Assembly: GCF_963678845.1 (NCBI RefSeq)
Contig: NZ_OY787464.1
Coordinates: forward strand, 868,001-932,000
From: an uncultured Bacteroides sp.
Lineage (GTDB): Bacteria; Bacteroidota; Bacteroidia; Bacteroidales; Bacteroidaceae
Direction: 5' to 3'
Length of the DNA: 64,000 nt
The translations under genes and the position numbers were made by a program. How positions within the stretch are numbered: the stretch's first letter is position 1; each line of letters opens with the position of its first letter. Below, piece by piece: positions 1 through 8,538 of the stretch. The notes under the pieces were generated by a model that saw only the letters and a list, made by a program, of their open reading frames with translations, searched no databases and was not told the origin of the DNA.

Positions 1-22
1 CACGAATTCAAAAGAAAAGCTT

Positions 23-30
23 TATTTTTG
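23..30 (+). promoter_or_regulatory. Promoter -7 element for rlmH
   Basis: TATTTTTG matches the Bacteroidetes -7 consensus TAnnTTTG and lies about 35 nt before the rlmH start codon. The -33 element would fall at or beyond the left edge of the window, so only half the promoter is visible. Confidence 0.5.
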
Positions 31-64
31 CACCCTAAAATTCTCTCAAAAAAGAAATTATCTG

Positions 65-538
65 ATGAAAATAGCACTAATTGTTGTAGGAAGAACTGTA
101 GAAAAACATTATATCACTGCAATAAATGATTATATTGAGCGCACAAAACACTTCATCTCTTTTGATATGGAGGTAATTCCAGAACTGAAAAACACCAAGA
201 GCCTGACTATGGATCAGCAGAAAGAAAAAGAAGGCGAGCTGATTTTAAAGGCATTTCAGCCCGGCGATGTTATTGTTCTGCTCGATGAATTTGGCAAGGA
301 GTTCCGTTCTGTGGACTTTGCTAATTGGATTGAAAAGAAAATGGCTAATGTCAATAAGCGATTGGTTTTCGTTATTGGCGGACCTTATGGCTTTTCTCAG
401 AAGGTATATGAGGCAGCTCACGAAAAGATTTCTCTCTCCAAAATGACATTTTCTCATCAAATGGTGCGGCTAATCTTTGTAGAACAGCTTTATCGGGCCA
501 TGACTATACTGAATAACGGCCCCTATCACCACGAATAA
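65..538 (+). CDS. rlmH: 23S rRNA pseudouridine-1915 N3-methyltransferase RlmH
   Basis: RlmH is a small SPOUT-fold methyltransferase. It uses SAM to methylate pseudouridine 1915 in helix 69 of 23S rRNA on the assembled ribosome. The 157-residue length is normal for the family. The C-terminal half carries the glycine-rich SAM-binding segment VIGGPYGFS (about residues 103-111), and the conserved tail RLIFVEQLYRAMTI...PYHH runs to the last residues. The protein is cytosolic with no signal peptide. A TAnnTTTG promoter element sits just upstream, and the gene appears monocistronic because the next genes run on the opposite strand. No anomalies are visible. Confidence 0.95.
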   Translation: MKIALIVVGRTVEKHYITAINDYIERTKHFISFDMEVIPELKNTKSLTMDQQKEKEGELILKAFQPGDVIVLLDEFGKEFRSVDFANWIEKKMANVNKRLVFVIGGPYGFSQKVYEAAHEKISLSKMTFSHQMVRLIFVEQLYRAMTILNNGPYHHE

Positions 539-704
539 AAAACTGCTTCCGATAAGAGTCTGTTAAGATTTTACCAGGAGCAGAACCAACATAACAATCT
601 GACCTGCTATTTTATGAAATTTTAAATTCAAAAATAGTATATTACATCGCAACACAACAGCTGACACTAAATAAAAGAAGGAAAAAATAATGCAAACATT
701 AGCA

Positions 705-1748
705 TTATTCGGGCAAAGTAAAATCCAAAAACACAGGGAGATGATCACTAAATCCACCCTGATATTTCATTCCATAATAGGTCCGAAAAGGTTTAACTCC
801 GGAATACTTCTCATCCTTTTCCAGAAGAAATGGCTGATTACAAATACCGGCTTGCTTTTCGGATGTGGAAAGTCCGTCTTTGCGGTTCAGCAAAAATCCG
901 GAAACAATCAGTTGGTCGAGAATATTCCACTCTCCCTGATATTTATAGCTGCCAAAAGATTTATCTTTCTCCCTTTCTGCCAGGAGATTATATAACATTT
1001 TATTGTCAGGTACAGAAGAAGGCGCTTTGGCTCCCAGAATTTGCGAGATGGATTTATTGTGCGGATAATCATTAAAATCACCCATGATAAGGATATTGGG
1101 ATGGGTGCGGACGGAAAAAAGACTGTCGGCATAGTGTTTCAGACAGCTAGCGGCAAAGATTCGGTTGGGCTCGCTCTCTTTTTCTCCGCCGGTTCTTGAT
1201 GGGAAATGGCAGACAAATACATCAAGGCTATCGCCATTAATAACCTGTCCCACAACATGAAGAATATCTCGTGTAGGTCTTTTATTCTTATCAGGAAAAT
1301 TTATGCGAATAGAATCGTGAGCTATTAACCGAAAGCTGCCTCGCTGGTAAAGCAAAGCCACATCAATGCCGCGTTCATCCCGTGAATGTGTCATTACATA
1401 ACGGTATCCTTGCGTTTTTAAAGGCGAATATTTCACCAGACCGGTGAGCACGCTATCGTTTTCAACCTCACAGAGCCCCACAAGTACCGGAGGATTCCAC
1501 TCTCCTACAGCAATTATTACCTTACTAATATGGTTAAGCTTCTGTTTATATCGTCCGTAATGCCAGGCTCTCATGGAGTTTGGAAGGAATTCATAATCAT
1601 TCTTCAGCGTGTCGTGCTTACAATCAAAAAGATTCTCCGTATTATAAAACATCACCCGAAAGCTAGTCTGCGAGAAAGACTCTCCACTGCAAAGTAGAAG
1701 GACTAAGATAAATAAGCATGCAGTAAGCGGTTGTCGACTATGAATCAT
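705..1748 (-). CDS. Secreted endonuclease/exonuclease/phosphatase family protein
   Basis: This belongs to the DNase I-like (EEP) superfamily of metal-dependent phosphodiesterases. The signatures are VMFYNTENLFD near the mature N-terminus, LVGLCEVEND (metal-binding Glu), a VFVCHFPSR stretch, ILIMGDFNDYP (catalytic Asp/Asn) and a C-terminal GGFSDHLPVF (catalytic His). The substrate is not predictable. I place the start at the ATG at 1748 (MIHSRQPL), not the longer in-frame start at 1832. The shorter start begins 13 nt after the upstream gene's stop and directly precedes a signal peptide (LTACLFILVLLLCSG). The longer form would overlap the neighbour by 70 nt. The gene is probably co-transcribed with the upstream lipoprotein gene, and the product is probably periplasmic. 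Confidence 0.85.
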   Translation of the reverse strand: MIHSRQPLTACLFILVLLLCSGESFSQTSFRVMFYNTENLFDCKHDTLKNDYEFLPNSMRAWHYGRYKQKLNHISKVIIAVGEWNPPVLVGLCEVENDSVLTGLVKYSPLKTQGYRYVMTHSRDERGIDVALLYQRGSFRLIAHDSIRINFPDKNKRPTRDILHVVGQVINGDSLDVFVCHFPSRTGGEKESEPNRIFAASCLKHYADSLFSVRTHPNILIMGDFNDYPHNKSISQILGAKAPSSVPDNKMLYNLLAEREKDKSFGSYKYQGEWNILDQLIVSGFLLNRKDGLSTSEKQAGICNQPFLLEKDEKYSGVKPFRTYYGMKYQGGFSDHLPVFLDFTLPE

Positions 1749-1761
1749 CACTGGTTTCTGA

Positions 1762-3189
1762 TTATTTATCTCCCTGTATCCATTCATAACAACCGGCGTC
1801 AGGCTTACCATCCTGCAATCGATCCCGACCATTCAAATCGTACGGATAATTGCGGGCTATCTCAACGTTACCTATATTTTTGGCTTTGCAAAGAGAATCC
1901 GGACGGAAGTCATACTTATAATCTGCCTTACCTAAGTATAAGAAGCTTTTCTCCTTTGTCCAAGTGATACTTATCAGACGATCACTGGCTGCTGCTTCTT
2001 TTGAATTAATCAATGAATGAGAGAAATAGTAATCAAAAGCGATTGCTTTATTATCCGACTGGCTCCCTCCCACTTCATCAGACGAAGACCCCGTAATCAA
2101 ACAGTTATAAAAGGATGTCTTAAGTGGATAAGTTGCCTTACCTTTATAATTAGCATAAGCCAAAGCAACCCCGGAACGGATATCCCACGCAAAGAAATTG
2201 GCAAGGGTGCAATGAGTAAATATATAATCCCCTCCCAACAGATTCACACAATTCTTCCCCGCATTTGTAATCTGACAATTAGCAAATTCAGCTTTACAGG
2301 AGGTCATGCTCAGTGCATCTCCTTCCACATTATGCAAAATAGAATTTGTGAGCCAAAGCTTTTCTTTATCTACAGCAGAAGAATCGCAAAGAATACCATA
2401 TTCACCACTATGAATATCTACATAATCAAGTTTGTTCTGGTAACTGGAAGAATAAAAACGTACTCCGCCCCACTGTCCAGGCACCCTGTCATAAGGAAGA
2501 TTGGTAAACAGATTGTCCAATCTATCGCCCCGAAACAATACCGGCGCACCAAGTGTACCTTGAGCCTCAACAGTACCATGCACCAACATAGATGCTTTAT
2601 CGTGAAAATAGAGTCGGGTTCCGGCTTCACATTGCAGTTTTACGCCTTCATTTATCCGCAGACTATCATAAATAAGTATCGGCCTTTTAGATGTAAAGAG
2701 TGTATCTTTCTGAAGGGTTTTACCTTTAAGAATTAACACATCCTGTCCATAGGCCATCAACTTAATATCTTGCTGAACTCCGTTGGTAGTAAACACCAAT
2801 GAATCTTTCATCAATATAGGATTATCTCTATTCTGAGGATTAATTTTCACCTCAACAAAAATATGCATACTATCTTCTCCCTGTATCTCTATATCAGAGA
2901 AGTGCGTTCCTTTTTCTCCATCCACATTTACTTTAAAGCCGGAATTAGCAGCATTTGCCAGAACAATAGAAGAAATTTTCAGTGCTTGCTTATTGGGATT
3001 ATAAACTTTAATCTGTGCAGTGGCTGAGCCAATGGAAGTAAAAACAGTATCAAACGAAAGAGTATCCTGCGAGAAAGCCAACAGATGAGAAGAGTCAGTA
3101 GAGAAAGTCTCATCATTACACGAAGAGAAAAAGAAGCTTATTCCTGTCAGCAGAAAACAGAACTGTATGATTAAAAGAATTTTCTTCAT
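1762..3189 (-). CDS. Lipoprotein with right-handed parallel beta-helix fold
   Basis: A 475-residue envelope lipoprotein. The N-terminus is a signal peptide ending in a lipobox, FFSSC, with the lipidated Cys at residue 24. The first ~150 residues look like an immunoglobulin-like region (FDTVFTSIGSATAQIKVYNPN). The middle has the short hydrophobic repeats with Asn and Ser turns typical of parallel beta-helix proteins (LTNSILHNVEGDALSMTSC, FANCQITNAG). The end, LNGRDRLQDGKPDAGCYEW, is the terminal motif seen in many Bacteroides pectate-lyase-like and choice-of-anchor proteins. No catalytic residues can be assigned, so a binding or polysaccharide role is only a guess. It lies upstream of the EEP gene in a likely two-gene operon. 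Confidence 0.75.
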   Translation of the reverse strand: MKKILLIIQFCFLLTGISFFFSSCNDETFSTDSSHLLAFSQDTLSFDTVFTSIGSATAQIKVYNPNKQALKISSIVLANAANSGFKVNVDGEKGTHFSDIEIQGEDSMHIFVEVKINPQNRDNPILMKDSLVFTTNGVQQDIKLMAYGQDVLILKGKTLQKDTLFTSKRPILIYDSLRINEGVKLQCEAGTRLYFHDKASMLVHGTVEAQGTLGAPVLFRGDRLDNLFTNLPYDRVPGQWGGVRFYSSSYQNKLDYVDIHSGEYGILCDSSAVDKEKLWLTNSILHNVEGDALSMTSCKAEFANCQITNAGKNCVNLLGGDYIFTHCTLANFFAWDIRSGVALAYANYKGKATYPLKTSFYNCLITGSSSDEVGGSQSDNKAIAFDYYFSHSLINSKEAAASDRLISITWTKEKSFLYLGKADYKYDFRPDSLCKAKNIGNVEIARNYPYDLNGRDRLQDGKPDAGCYEWIQGDK

Positions 3190-3258
3190 TAGTTTACAGA
3201 TAAATATAGGGGTAACTTTTGGCTACCCCTATATAGAAACGCAGAAAGTGCGTAAATA

Positions 3259-4719
3259 TTATTTCTTTGCAGGAATATTTACCAATACTTCAAGCAAGTG
3301 TTTCCAGAATTTATCGACAGTTGGGATCAGCATACGTTCATCTGGAGAGTGAACTCCACGAAGAGTTGGTCCGAATGATACCATATCCAGTGAAGGATAT
3401 TTCTCTAAAAACAGTCCGCATTCCAGACCGGCGTGAATGGCTTTCACTTTAGGCTCTACACCAAACAAGCGAACATAAGCTTCTTCAGCCACTTTCAGAA
3501 TAGGCGATGCCGGATTTGGTTTCCATCCCGGATAACCGTCGCCAACAGAAACTTTTGCACCACCCAGTTCGAAAGCAGCTTTTACAGCGGCAGACACATC
3601 TTTACGTGATGAAAGAGTAGAACTACGTTGGCTGGTTTCTACACGAATAATGTTTTCTCCCGGCATTTTAATGGAAGCAAGATTGGAAGATGTTTCCACA
3701 AATCCCGGAATTTCCTGACTCATTGCAAAAACGCCATGGAAAACGGTATATAGAGATTTTATCAGACTAGCTGTTGTATCACGGTCTATTGCTGTAGAAA
3801 CAGGAGATTCTGACTGAAGTACCCATTTCATATTAGGTTCAGTAACAGCAAACTCAGCTTCCACTTCTGATGCAAAGATGTTCAGGTCTACACGAACTGA
3901 TTCTTTATTTGCCATTGGAACAGCGCAAACTGCATGTGCTTCACGAGGAATTGCATTGTGCAGGTTACCTCCTTTGATCTCACAAAGATAAAAATCATAC
4001 TTTTCAGTCAGCAATGACAAGAAACGCACCAATTGCTTATTAGCATTGGCTCTGTTCTTATTAATATCATCACCTGAGTGTCCACCTGTTAACCCTTGAA
4101 CACCTACCTGAAAATAAAAATAATCCTGAGGAGCAGGAATTGGCTGATAAGTATATTCCGCAATAGTATTTGCACCACCTGCACAACCTATAAAAAGTTC
4201 ACCTTCATCTTCCGAATCAAGATTAATAAGGACATCTCCGCTCATGAAACCTTCTTTCAAAGCAAAAGCTCCGGTAAGTCCGGTTTCCTCATCAACTGTA
4301 AACAAACACTCAATAGGCCCGTGTTCTATATCATTGGAAGCAAGAATAGCCAGTTCTGTAGCAACTCCTATCCCATTATCAGCTCCAAGAGTTGTTCCTT
4401 TAGCTTTGAGCCATTCTCCATCAACCACGGTCTGAATAGGATCAGTGAGGAAATCATGTTCCACATTGCTGTTCTTTTCGCAAACCATATCAATGTGCGA
4501 CTGAAGTACTACAGTCTGAAGCCTCTCTTTTCCTTTAGTAGCCGGTTTCTTTATTAAAATATTACCTACTTCATCAACCTTTGTTTCCAACTGATGTTTT
4601 TCTCCAAAGTTCTTTAAAAACTCAATTATCTTCTCTTCTTTTTTAGAAGGGCGCGGCACCTTGCAAATCTCTTCAAAGTAATGAAATACAAGAGCTGGTT
4701 TTAGTTCTACTTTATTCAT
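3259..4719 (-). CDS. pepD: Aminoacyl-histidine dipeptidase (M20 family, PepD-like)
   Basis: A di-zinc cytosolic dipeptidase of the M20C group that cleaves Xaa-His and other dipeptides. Visible metal and catalytic motifs, in order, are LQSHIDMVCEKN (His/Asp), GADNGIGVA (bridging Asp), VDEETGLTGA (catalytic Glu pair), NLDSEDEGELFIGCAGG, the lid-domain GGHSGDDI, and HAGLECGLF near residues 435-445 (last metal His). The 486-residue length matches E. coli PepD. There is no signal peptide. It is transcribed away from the OmpH-like gene and appears monocistronic. Confidence 0.92.
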   Translation of the reverse strand: MNKVELKPALVFHYFEEICKVPRPSKKEEKIIEFLKNFGEKHQLETKVDEVGNILIKKPATKGKERLQTVVLQSHIDMVCEKNSNVEHDFLTDPIQTVVDGEWLKAKGTTLGADNGIGVATELAILASNDIEHGPIECLFTVDEETGLTGAFALKEGFMSGDVLINLDSEDEGELFIGCAGGANTIAEYTYQPIPAPQDYFYFQVGVQGLTGGHSGDDINKNRANANKQLVRFLSLLTEKYDFYLCEIKGGNLHNAIPREAHAVCAVPMANKESVRVDLNIFASEVEAEFAVTEPNMKWVLQSESPVSTAIDRDTTASLIKSLYTVFHGVFAMSQEIPGFVETSSNLASIKMPGENIIRVETSQRSSTLSSRKDVSAAVKAAFELGGAKVSVGDGYPGWKPNPASPILKVAEEAYVRLFGVEPKVKAIHAGLECGLFLEKYPSLDMVSFGPTLRGVHSPDERMLIPTVDKFWKHLLEVLVNIPAKK

Positions 4720-4847
4720 ATGTTATTATCTGTTTATACTTAGTATATTTATTATGTAATTACTAAATATGGTTAAATTGGTTACTTTAAACGAACTATA
4801 CTTATACTTTTTATCAGAAAAGAGAGCGTATAATCCATTCAAAAGTC

Positions 4848-4855
4848 TATATTTG
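4848..4855 (+). promoter_or_regulatory. Promoter -7 element upstream of small ORF/OmpH gene
   Basis: TATATTTG is a perfect match to TAnnTTTG. Transcription would begin near 4862, leaving about 180 nt before the OmpH-like start codon. That is unusually long and leaves room for the 37-codon ORF or another leader function. Confidence 0.5.
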
Positions 4856-4874
4856 CAGCACAAAAATAATAGAA

Positions 4875-4988
4875 ATGCTTGACACTATTCTTATAACACT
4901 GTTAATAGTTGCTATTTTGAATATTATAATCATACATAAAGCTATTATTATAAAAGATTGTAACCTTATTTATAGTTTACATCTTTGA
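4875..4988 (+). CDS. Possible 37-residue membrane microprotein
   Basis: ATG at 4875 opens a 37-codon frame ending in TGA at 4988. It encodes a short acidic start (MLDT) followed by an almost unbroken hydrophobic segment of about 17 residues and a Lys/Asp-containing tail. This is the pattern of a single-pass membrane microprotein. It begins about 13 nt after the predicted transcription start of a good promoter. There is no clear ribosome-binding site, and random AT-rich DNA easily encodes Ile/Leu-rich peptides, so this is only a candidate. Confidence 0.25.
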   Translation: MLDTILITLLIVAILNIIIIHKAIIIKDCNLIYSLHL

Positions 4989-5044
4989 ATTTGAAAAACA
5001 CAATATGAAAAAATAACTATTTAGAAACTATATTCAAACGAATT

Positions 5045-5653
5045 ATGAAGAGAATTAATTACCTTGCAAAAGGAATCTTAGCGGCGGTTGTGATTGTTAT
5101 GTTTGCACAATGTAACGGTAAAAAGGCAGAAACTGAAGAATCTGTAGACACCAATGCTAAAGGAGCAATGCCAAGCAATCTAAAAGTTGCATATGTTGAG
5201 ATAGATACATTGCTTACAAAATACAACTTCTGGAATGATCTGAATGAAATGATGATGAAGAAAGAAGAAAATATTCGCGCTACTCTTAACCAGAAAGCCC
5301 ACGAACTTGATGCAGAAGGAAAAGAATTCCAACGTAAGGTTCAGAACAATGCTTTTGTTAGCCGCGAAAGAGCTGAACAGGAAAATGCACGTTTGGTTAA
5401 AAAGCAACAGGATTTGCAGGAGCTACAAACCAGACTTCAAAATGAACTACAATCAGAAAACCAAAAGAATAGCATCCAATTGCGCGATTCAATTAATGCA
5501 TTCTTGAAAATCTACAATAAGAAGCATAAATATAGCATGATATTCAGTAACACCGGATTTGACAACTTGCTCTATGCTGATAAAGGCTATAATATCACTA
5601 AAGATATTATTGATGGTTTGAACGAAAGATACGCTCCTTCTAAGAAAAAATAA
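5045..5653 (+). CDS. OmpH/Skp-family lipoprotein
   Basis: A 202-residue OmpH-like protein. The signal peptide ends at MFAQC, lipidated at Cys 23, so unlike E. coli Skp this version is membrane-anchored. Residues ~46-60 (NLKVAYVEIDTLLTKY) are the conserved first strand of the Skp fold. Residues ~70-150 are a long charged coiled coil (the Skp tentacles), and the end (FDNLLYADKGYNITKDIIDGLNERY) is the typical C-terminal cap. The family chaperones outer-membrane proteins in the periplasm. The natural terminator just downstream has been split by an IS (5693-7468), so readthrough into the element is possible. Confidence 0.85.
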   Translation: MKRINYLAKGILAAVVIVMFAQCNGKKAETEESVDTNAKGAMPSNLKVAYVEIDTLLTKYNFWNDLNEMMMKKEENIRATLNQKAHELDAEGKEFQRKVQNNAFVSRERAEQENARLVKKQQDLQELQTRLQNELQSENQKNSIQLRDSINAFLKIYNKKHKYSMIFSNTGFDNLLYADKGYNITKDIIDGLNERYAPSKKK

Positions 5654-5670
5654 AAATATTCTTATCATAA

Positions 5671-5692
5671 AAAAAAATGCCGATTGAATTCA
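5671..5692. terminator. Left half of an IS-disrupted bidirectional terminator
   Basis: A run of A followed by ATGCCGATTGAATT is the left arm of a hairpin whose right arm, AATTCAATCGGCAT plus a T run, now lies at 7469-7490. Joined without the IS they make a perfect AT-tailed stem-loop that served the convergent OmpH-like (+) and AraC (-) genes. Confidence 0.8.
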
Positions 5693-7468
5693 AGAGGGCA
5701 CTGAAAAAGTCTTTCAATTTTTCAGATTATCGTTCACGAGTCGATAAAATTCAAAATAGCCAAGCCCGGAAATAGGATTTGGCTATTTTTCTATATTTCC
5801 TGAAAAACAAACTTGAAAGGGGGCGGATAGTCGTAAACATTGCTACATGAGCATTTTTCAGTTGATTTACAGAGAAAACACGCCTTCTTAGATTAATTTG
5901 AGAATTCTCTTGATATTTGCAGCAAAAATGGCCATGGCGCCTTGAAGTTGCATGCATGTCAGGCCGTATGACAATGCCCTATCATACCCGAAGACATTCT
6001 TAAGTTCCGCATTTTTAGCTTCTATCTTGTATCGTGATCGAGATTTGGCCCTAAATTCATCTGTTTCTTGAAAATCCATCTGGTGTTTATGTTCGTCAGA
6101 TTTAATCCTGACCGAGTAGGTTTTCGTTTTTGCACTCTCTTTGTAACATCCTTGCCGCCTGCCACATATCCGACATTTGTCAGTATTGAAGAAGTATACG
6201 ATAAACTGATTCTTTCCTTGATTCTTTTTACCCTGCTTGGCACGCCGTATCGCCATATGCCCTGCAGGGCATACGAACATACCCGCATCCTTATTGAATT
6301 CAAAACTTTGCTCCGCACGTCGGGAGCCTTGGCTTATGGCAGGATTAAGTTTTGCCACCAGTTCAAATCCTTTTTGCTCATCTTGAGCGAGCTGAATGTT
6401 GTTCTTTCCCGAATAAGCGGTGTCTCCAATGACTGTTTCAACTTCCATGCCGTTATTTCTGCTCTGTTCAACAAGTTCGGGTAATTGGGGACCGTCACCC
6501 TTCTCCCCGGAAGTGACTGTGGCGGCAGTGATTATACGTTCGTCACTCATGGCGATGTGTGTCTTATAGCCAAAGAACGACTTGTCCTGGCTTTTGTGTC
6601 CAACCCGTGCATCTTCATCTGTGGAGCTGACATAATGATCCTCGATATCTGAAAGCGTTTCCTTGAGCATGTTCAGACGCTCTCTGACTTTGGGAACATT
6701 GACCAATGTCTCGTTGTCGGATACGACTTCAAACAACGCTTTGGTATAATCAAGCTCATGCTCCAGATCGTCATCTTCATTCTTCAGGGGCAAACCTTCT
6801 TTTATTGACTCCTCCACATCATAAAGGCTCTTGCGCAACTGCTTTGAACGAAGTCGCAAAATCTCGACAGGCGAATACGGGTTGCTCCGTGAACCGGTGT
6901 GTGTGGAATCAACAATAATGGTCTTTGACTTGATGATTCCCTTGTCTATTGCAATAGACACTGTCGTTCCTATAAGCAGATTCAACAAATCCTTGTCCTT
7001 CAAACGGAGTCGGCGAAACTTACACAAAGAACTTGGAGAGATCAATTCGGTTTCCTCGGGAGCCAGATCCAAAAAGTATTTGAATGAAAGATCATATCGC
7101 GAGCGTTCAACAACGTCCACGTCCGAAATATCAAAGATTGTCTTTAACAAAAGATATTTGAACATCCTGATCGGGCACTCGGCCGTACGACCGTTATTCA
7201 GGCAGTATTTGTCCAGGAGTTCCTTATGGACGAAAGAGAAGTCTATCAGGTCGTTTATTTGACGCAATAGATTGTCCTGTGGAATAAGCAAATCGTATAG
7301 ATCTGTGTAATTACTGAACGGTATGGCTTGTTGCAATGGAAGCATATCGGATTGATTTATACTTATAAAGGTATAAAAAAAACAGCACATATCCCAATCT
7401 TTTAATGGATATGTGCTGAGTAATTTAATTGCCGAAAAACCTAAAGAGCCAGTTTTTCAGTGCCCTCC
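5693..7468 (-). mobile_element. IS1182-family insertion sequence, about 1776 bp
   Basis: A complete insertion sequence with one transposase ORF. The ends share a 15-bp perfect inverted repeat, GAGGGCACTGAAAAA at 5694-5708 and its complement at 7453-7467. A direct repeat AATTCA (possibly AATTCAA) at 5687-5692 and 7469-7474 is the target duplication. The exact boundary is uncertain by one base. The target is the loop of a rho-independent terminator. Intact repeats and an intact ORF suggest a fairly recent insertion. Confidence 0.9.
5888..7345 (-). CDS. IS1182 family transposase
   Basis: A DDE transposase of about 485 residues. The N-terminal region (QDNLLRQINDLIDFSFV...LLLKTIF) is the DUF772-type domain found in IS5/IS1182 transposases. 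The catalytic triad is visible as TIIVDSTHTG (first Asp), VIGDTAYSG (second Asp) and YKIEAKNAELKN (Glu). A Cys-rich insertion (CPAGHM...CRICGRRQGC) lies between the last two, as is usual in IS1182. I start at the ATG at 7345 (MLPLQQ), the usual first residues of the family; the frame is open for 15 more codons upstream. No frameshift is seen, so the enzyme may be active. Confidence 0.9.
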   Translation of the reverse strand: MLPLQQAIPFSNYTDLYDLLIPQDNLLRQINDLIDFSFVHKELLDKYCLNNGRTAECPIRMFKYLLLKTIFDISDVDVVERSRYDLSFKYFLDLAPEETELISPSSLCKFRRLRLKDKDLLNLLIGTTVSIAIDKGIIKSKTIIVDSTHTGSRSNPYSPVEILRLRSKQLRKSLYDVEESIKEGLPLKNEDDDLEHELDYTKALFEVVSDNETLVNVPKVRERLNMLKETLSDIEDHYVSSTDEDARVGHKSQDKSFFGYKTHIAMSDERIITAATVTSGEKGDGPQLPELVEQSRNNGMEVETVIGDTAYSGKNNIQLAQDEQKGFELVAKLNPAISQGSRRAEQSFEFNKDAGMFVCPAGHMAIRRAKQGKKNQGKNQFIVYFFNTDKCRICGRRQGCYKESAKTKTYSVRIKSDEHKHQMDFQETDEFRAKSRSRYKIEAKNAELKNVFGYDRALSYGLTCMQLQGAMAIFAANIKRILKLI

Positions 7469-7490
7469 AATTCAATCGGCATTTTTTTTT
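7469..7490. terminator. Right half of the IS-disrupted terminator
   Basis: AATTCAATCGGCAT followed by nine T residues pairs with 5671-5690 on the other side of the IS. On its own it can no longer form the original hairpin for the AraC transcript. Confidence 0.8.
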
Positions 7491-7507
7491 ATGATGCATT
7501 ATATAAG

Positions 7508-8365
7508 TCAACTCAAAGTCGACCTTCTGTAATTCAGTGGTGATATACCTGTATGCTTTTTAAAATATTTACCAAAGAAAGACTGATTAGGGAAATTTAG
7601 CTGCTGAGATATTTCCTGAATAGTATAAGAAGAATTAAGCAACACTTTACTCTCCAGTATTATACAATAATCTATGCAATCTTTAGCTGGTTTGCCAACT
7701 ATTTGTTTTATTAAAGAAGAAAGATATTTAGGAGAGACACATAGTTTATCCGCATAAAAAGATACATCTTTAGCCTCTTTGTAATGTTCAAATAACAAAG
7801 AAAAAAAAGATCCAACTATTTCCTCTTTCCGTGACATAGGAGTTGCCTTTTCTTTATCCTTATTCCCATAACAGTGAAGATTTATAAGCAGCGAAGATAA
7901 GAGATGCTTTACAATGTCTTTTCTATAATCATTCTGAACATTTTTCACAACCCCCCACATAAGATTATAATATTCCATAAGCTGATTCATTTCTACTTCA
8001 TTTAACACAACTGACGGAAACTTTTGTTTAAAAAGAAAATGAATCGGATATTTACGTAAATCATTAAATAGTTCGCCTTTAAAATCATCTGTAAAAGCCA
8101 AAAAGACAGAACGAAAATCATCACTTATTTTATGATTGAATACAATATGATTTTTTGCTATAAAGATTACTTCATTCTTCTTTATCGTATGCTTCACAAG
8201 ATTAACTTCTACTTCAGCACTTCCATCCAGACAAAAGCCTACATATATCCTATCACTATGCACAGGATATTTAAGAGCAAAAGAATTAACCAAACCGGAA
8301 CACAAGACAAAATCATTGTCAATTGATACTGACTCTTCAAAGAAATTTAAAAAGCTATTAGACAT
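7508..8365 (-). CDS. AraC family transcriptional regulator
   Basis: A 285-residue regulator. The N-terminal ~150 residues form a cupin-like effector domain. The C-terminal ~100 residues contain the two helix-turn-helix units of the AraC family: VSFYADKLCVSPKYLSSLIKQ, then YTIQEISQQLNFPNQSFFGKYFKKHTGISPLNYR. The second is the classic family signature. It is divergent from the RND efflux operon with a 161-bp shared spacer, so it is the likely regulator of that operon. GAACTTT direct repeats in the spacer are possible binding sites. The ligand is unknown. Confidence 0.88.
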   Translation of the reverse strand: MSNSFLNFFEESVSIDNDFVLCSGLVNSFALKYPVHSDRIYVGFCLDGSAEVEVNLVKHTIKKNEVIFIAKNHIVFNHKISDDFRSVFLAFTDDFKGELFNDLRKYPIHFLFKQKFPSVVLNEVEMNQLMEYYNLMWGVVKNVQNDYRKDIVKHLLSSLLINLHCYGNKDKEKATPMSRKEEIVGSFFSLLFEHYKEAKDVSFYADKLCVSPKYLSSLIKQIVGKPAKDCIDYCIILESKVLLNSSYTIQEISQQLNFPNQSFFGKYFKKHTGISPLNYRRSTLS

Positions 8366-8447
8366 CGTTTATTCTATTTTAGACCACAAATATAGGTTAT
8401 ATTTATAAATACATCAATATAATAAAGAAAAATGGAACAATTATAAT

Positions 8448-8490
8448 GAACTTTGGAACTTTCTTGTTGTTTACATTATTACGAACTTTG
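8448..8490 (+). promoter_or_regulatory. Promoter and GAACTTT repeats before the efflux operon
   Basis: GAACTTT occurs three times, at 8448-8454, 8456-8462 and 8483-8489. The last copy is part of GAACTTTG, a 7/8 match to the TAnnTTTG -7 element. The first two copies lie at the -33 region. This layout fits an AraC-type activator site overlapping the promoter, but binding is inferred. Confidence 0.4.
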
Positions 8491-8538
8491 CAGCTATTAT
8501 TTTAGATAAAAAGTATATTAACCAATATGTTGTGTTTT

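Larger units (their letters stand above)
4720..5044. other. Divergent intergenic region, 325 bp
   Basis: This AT-rich spacer separates pepD (minus) from the OmpH-like gene (plus). It holds one good plus-strand -7 element at 4848-4855 and a 37-codon hydrophobic ORF at 4875-4988, listed separately. I see no terminator and no long palindrome. Confidence 0.6.

Noticed and set aside
690..995. Plus-strand frames opposite the endonuclease/exonuclease/phosphatase gene
   Set aside because: They overlap a clear minus-strand gene with conserved motifs and have no promoter or family features.
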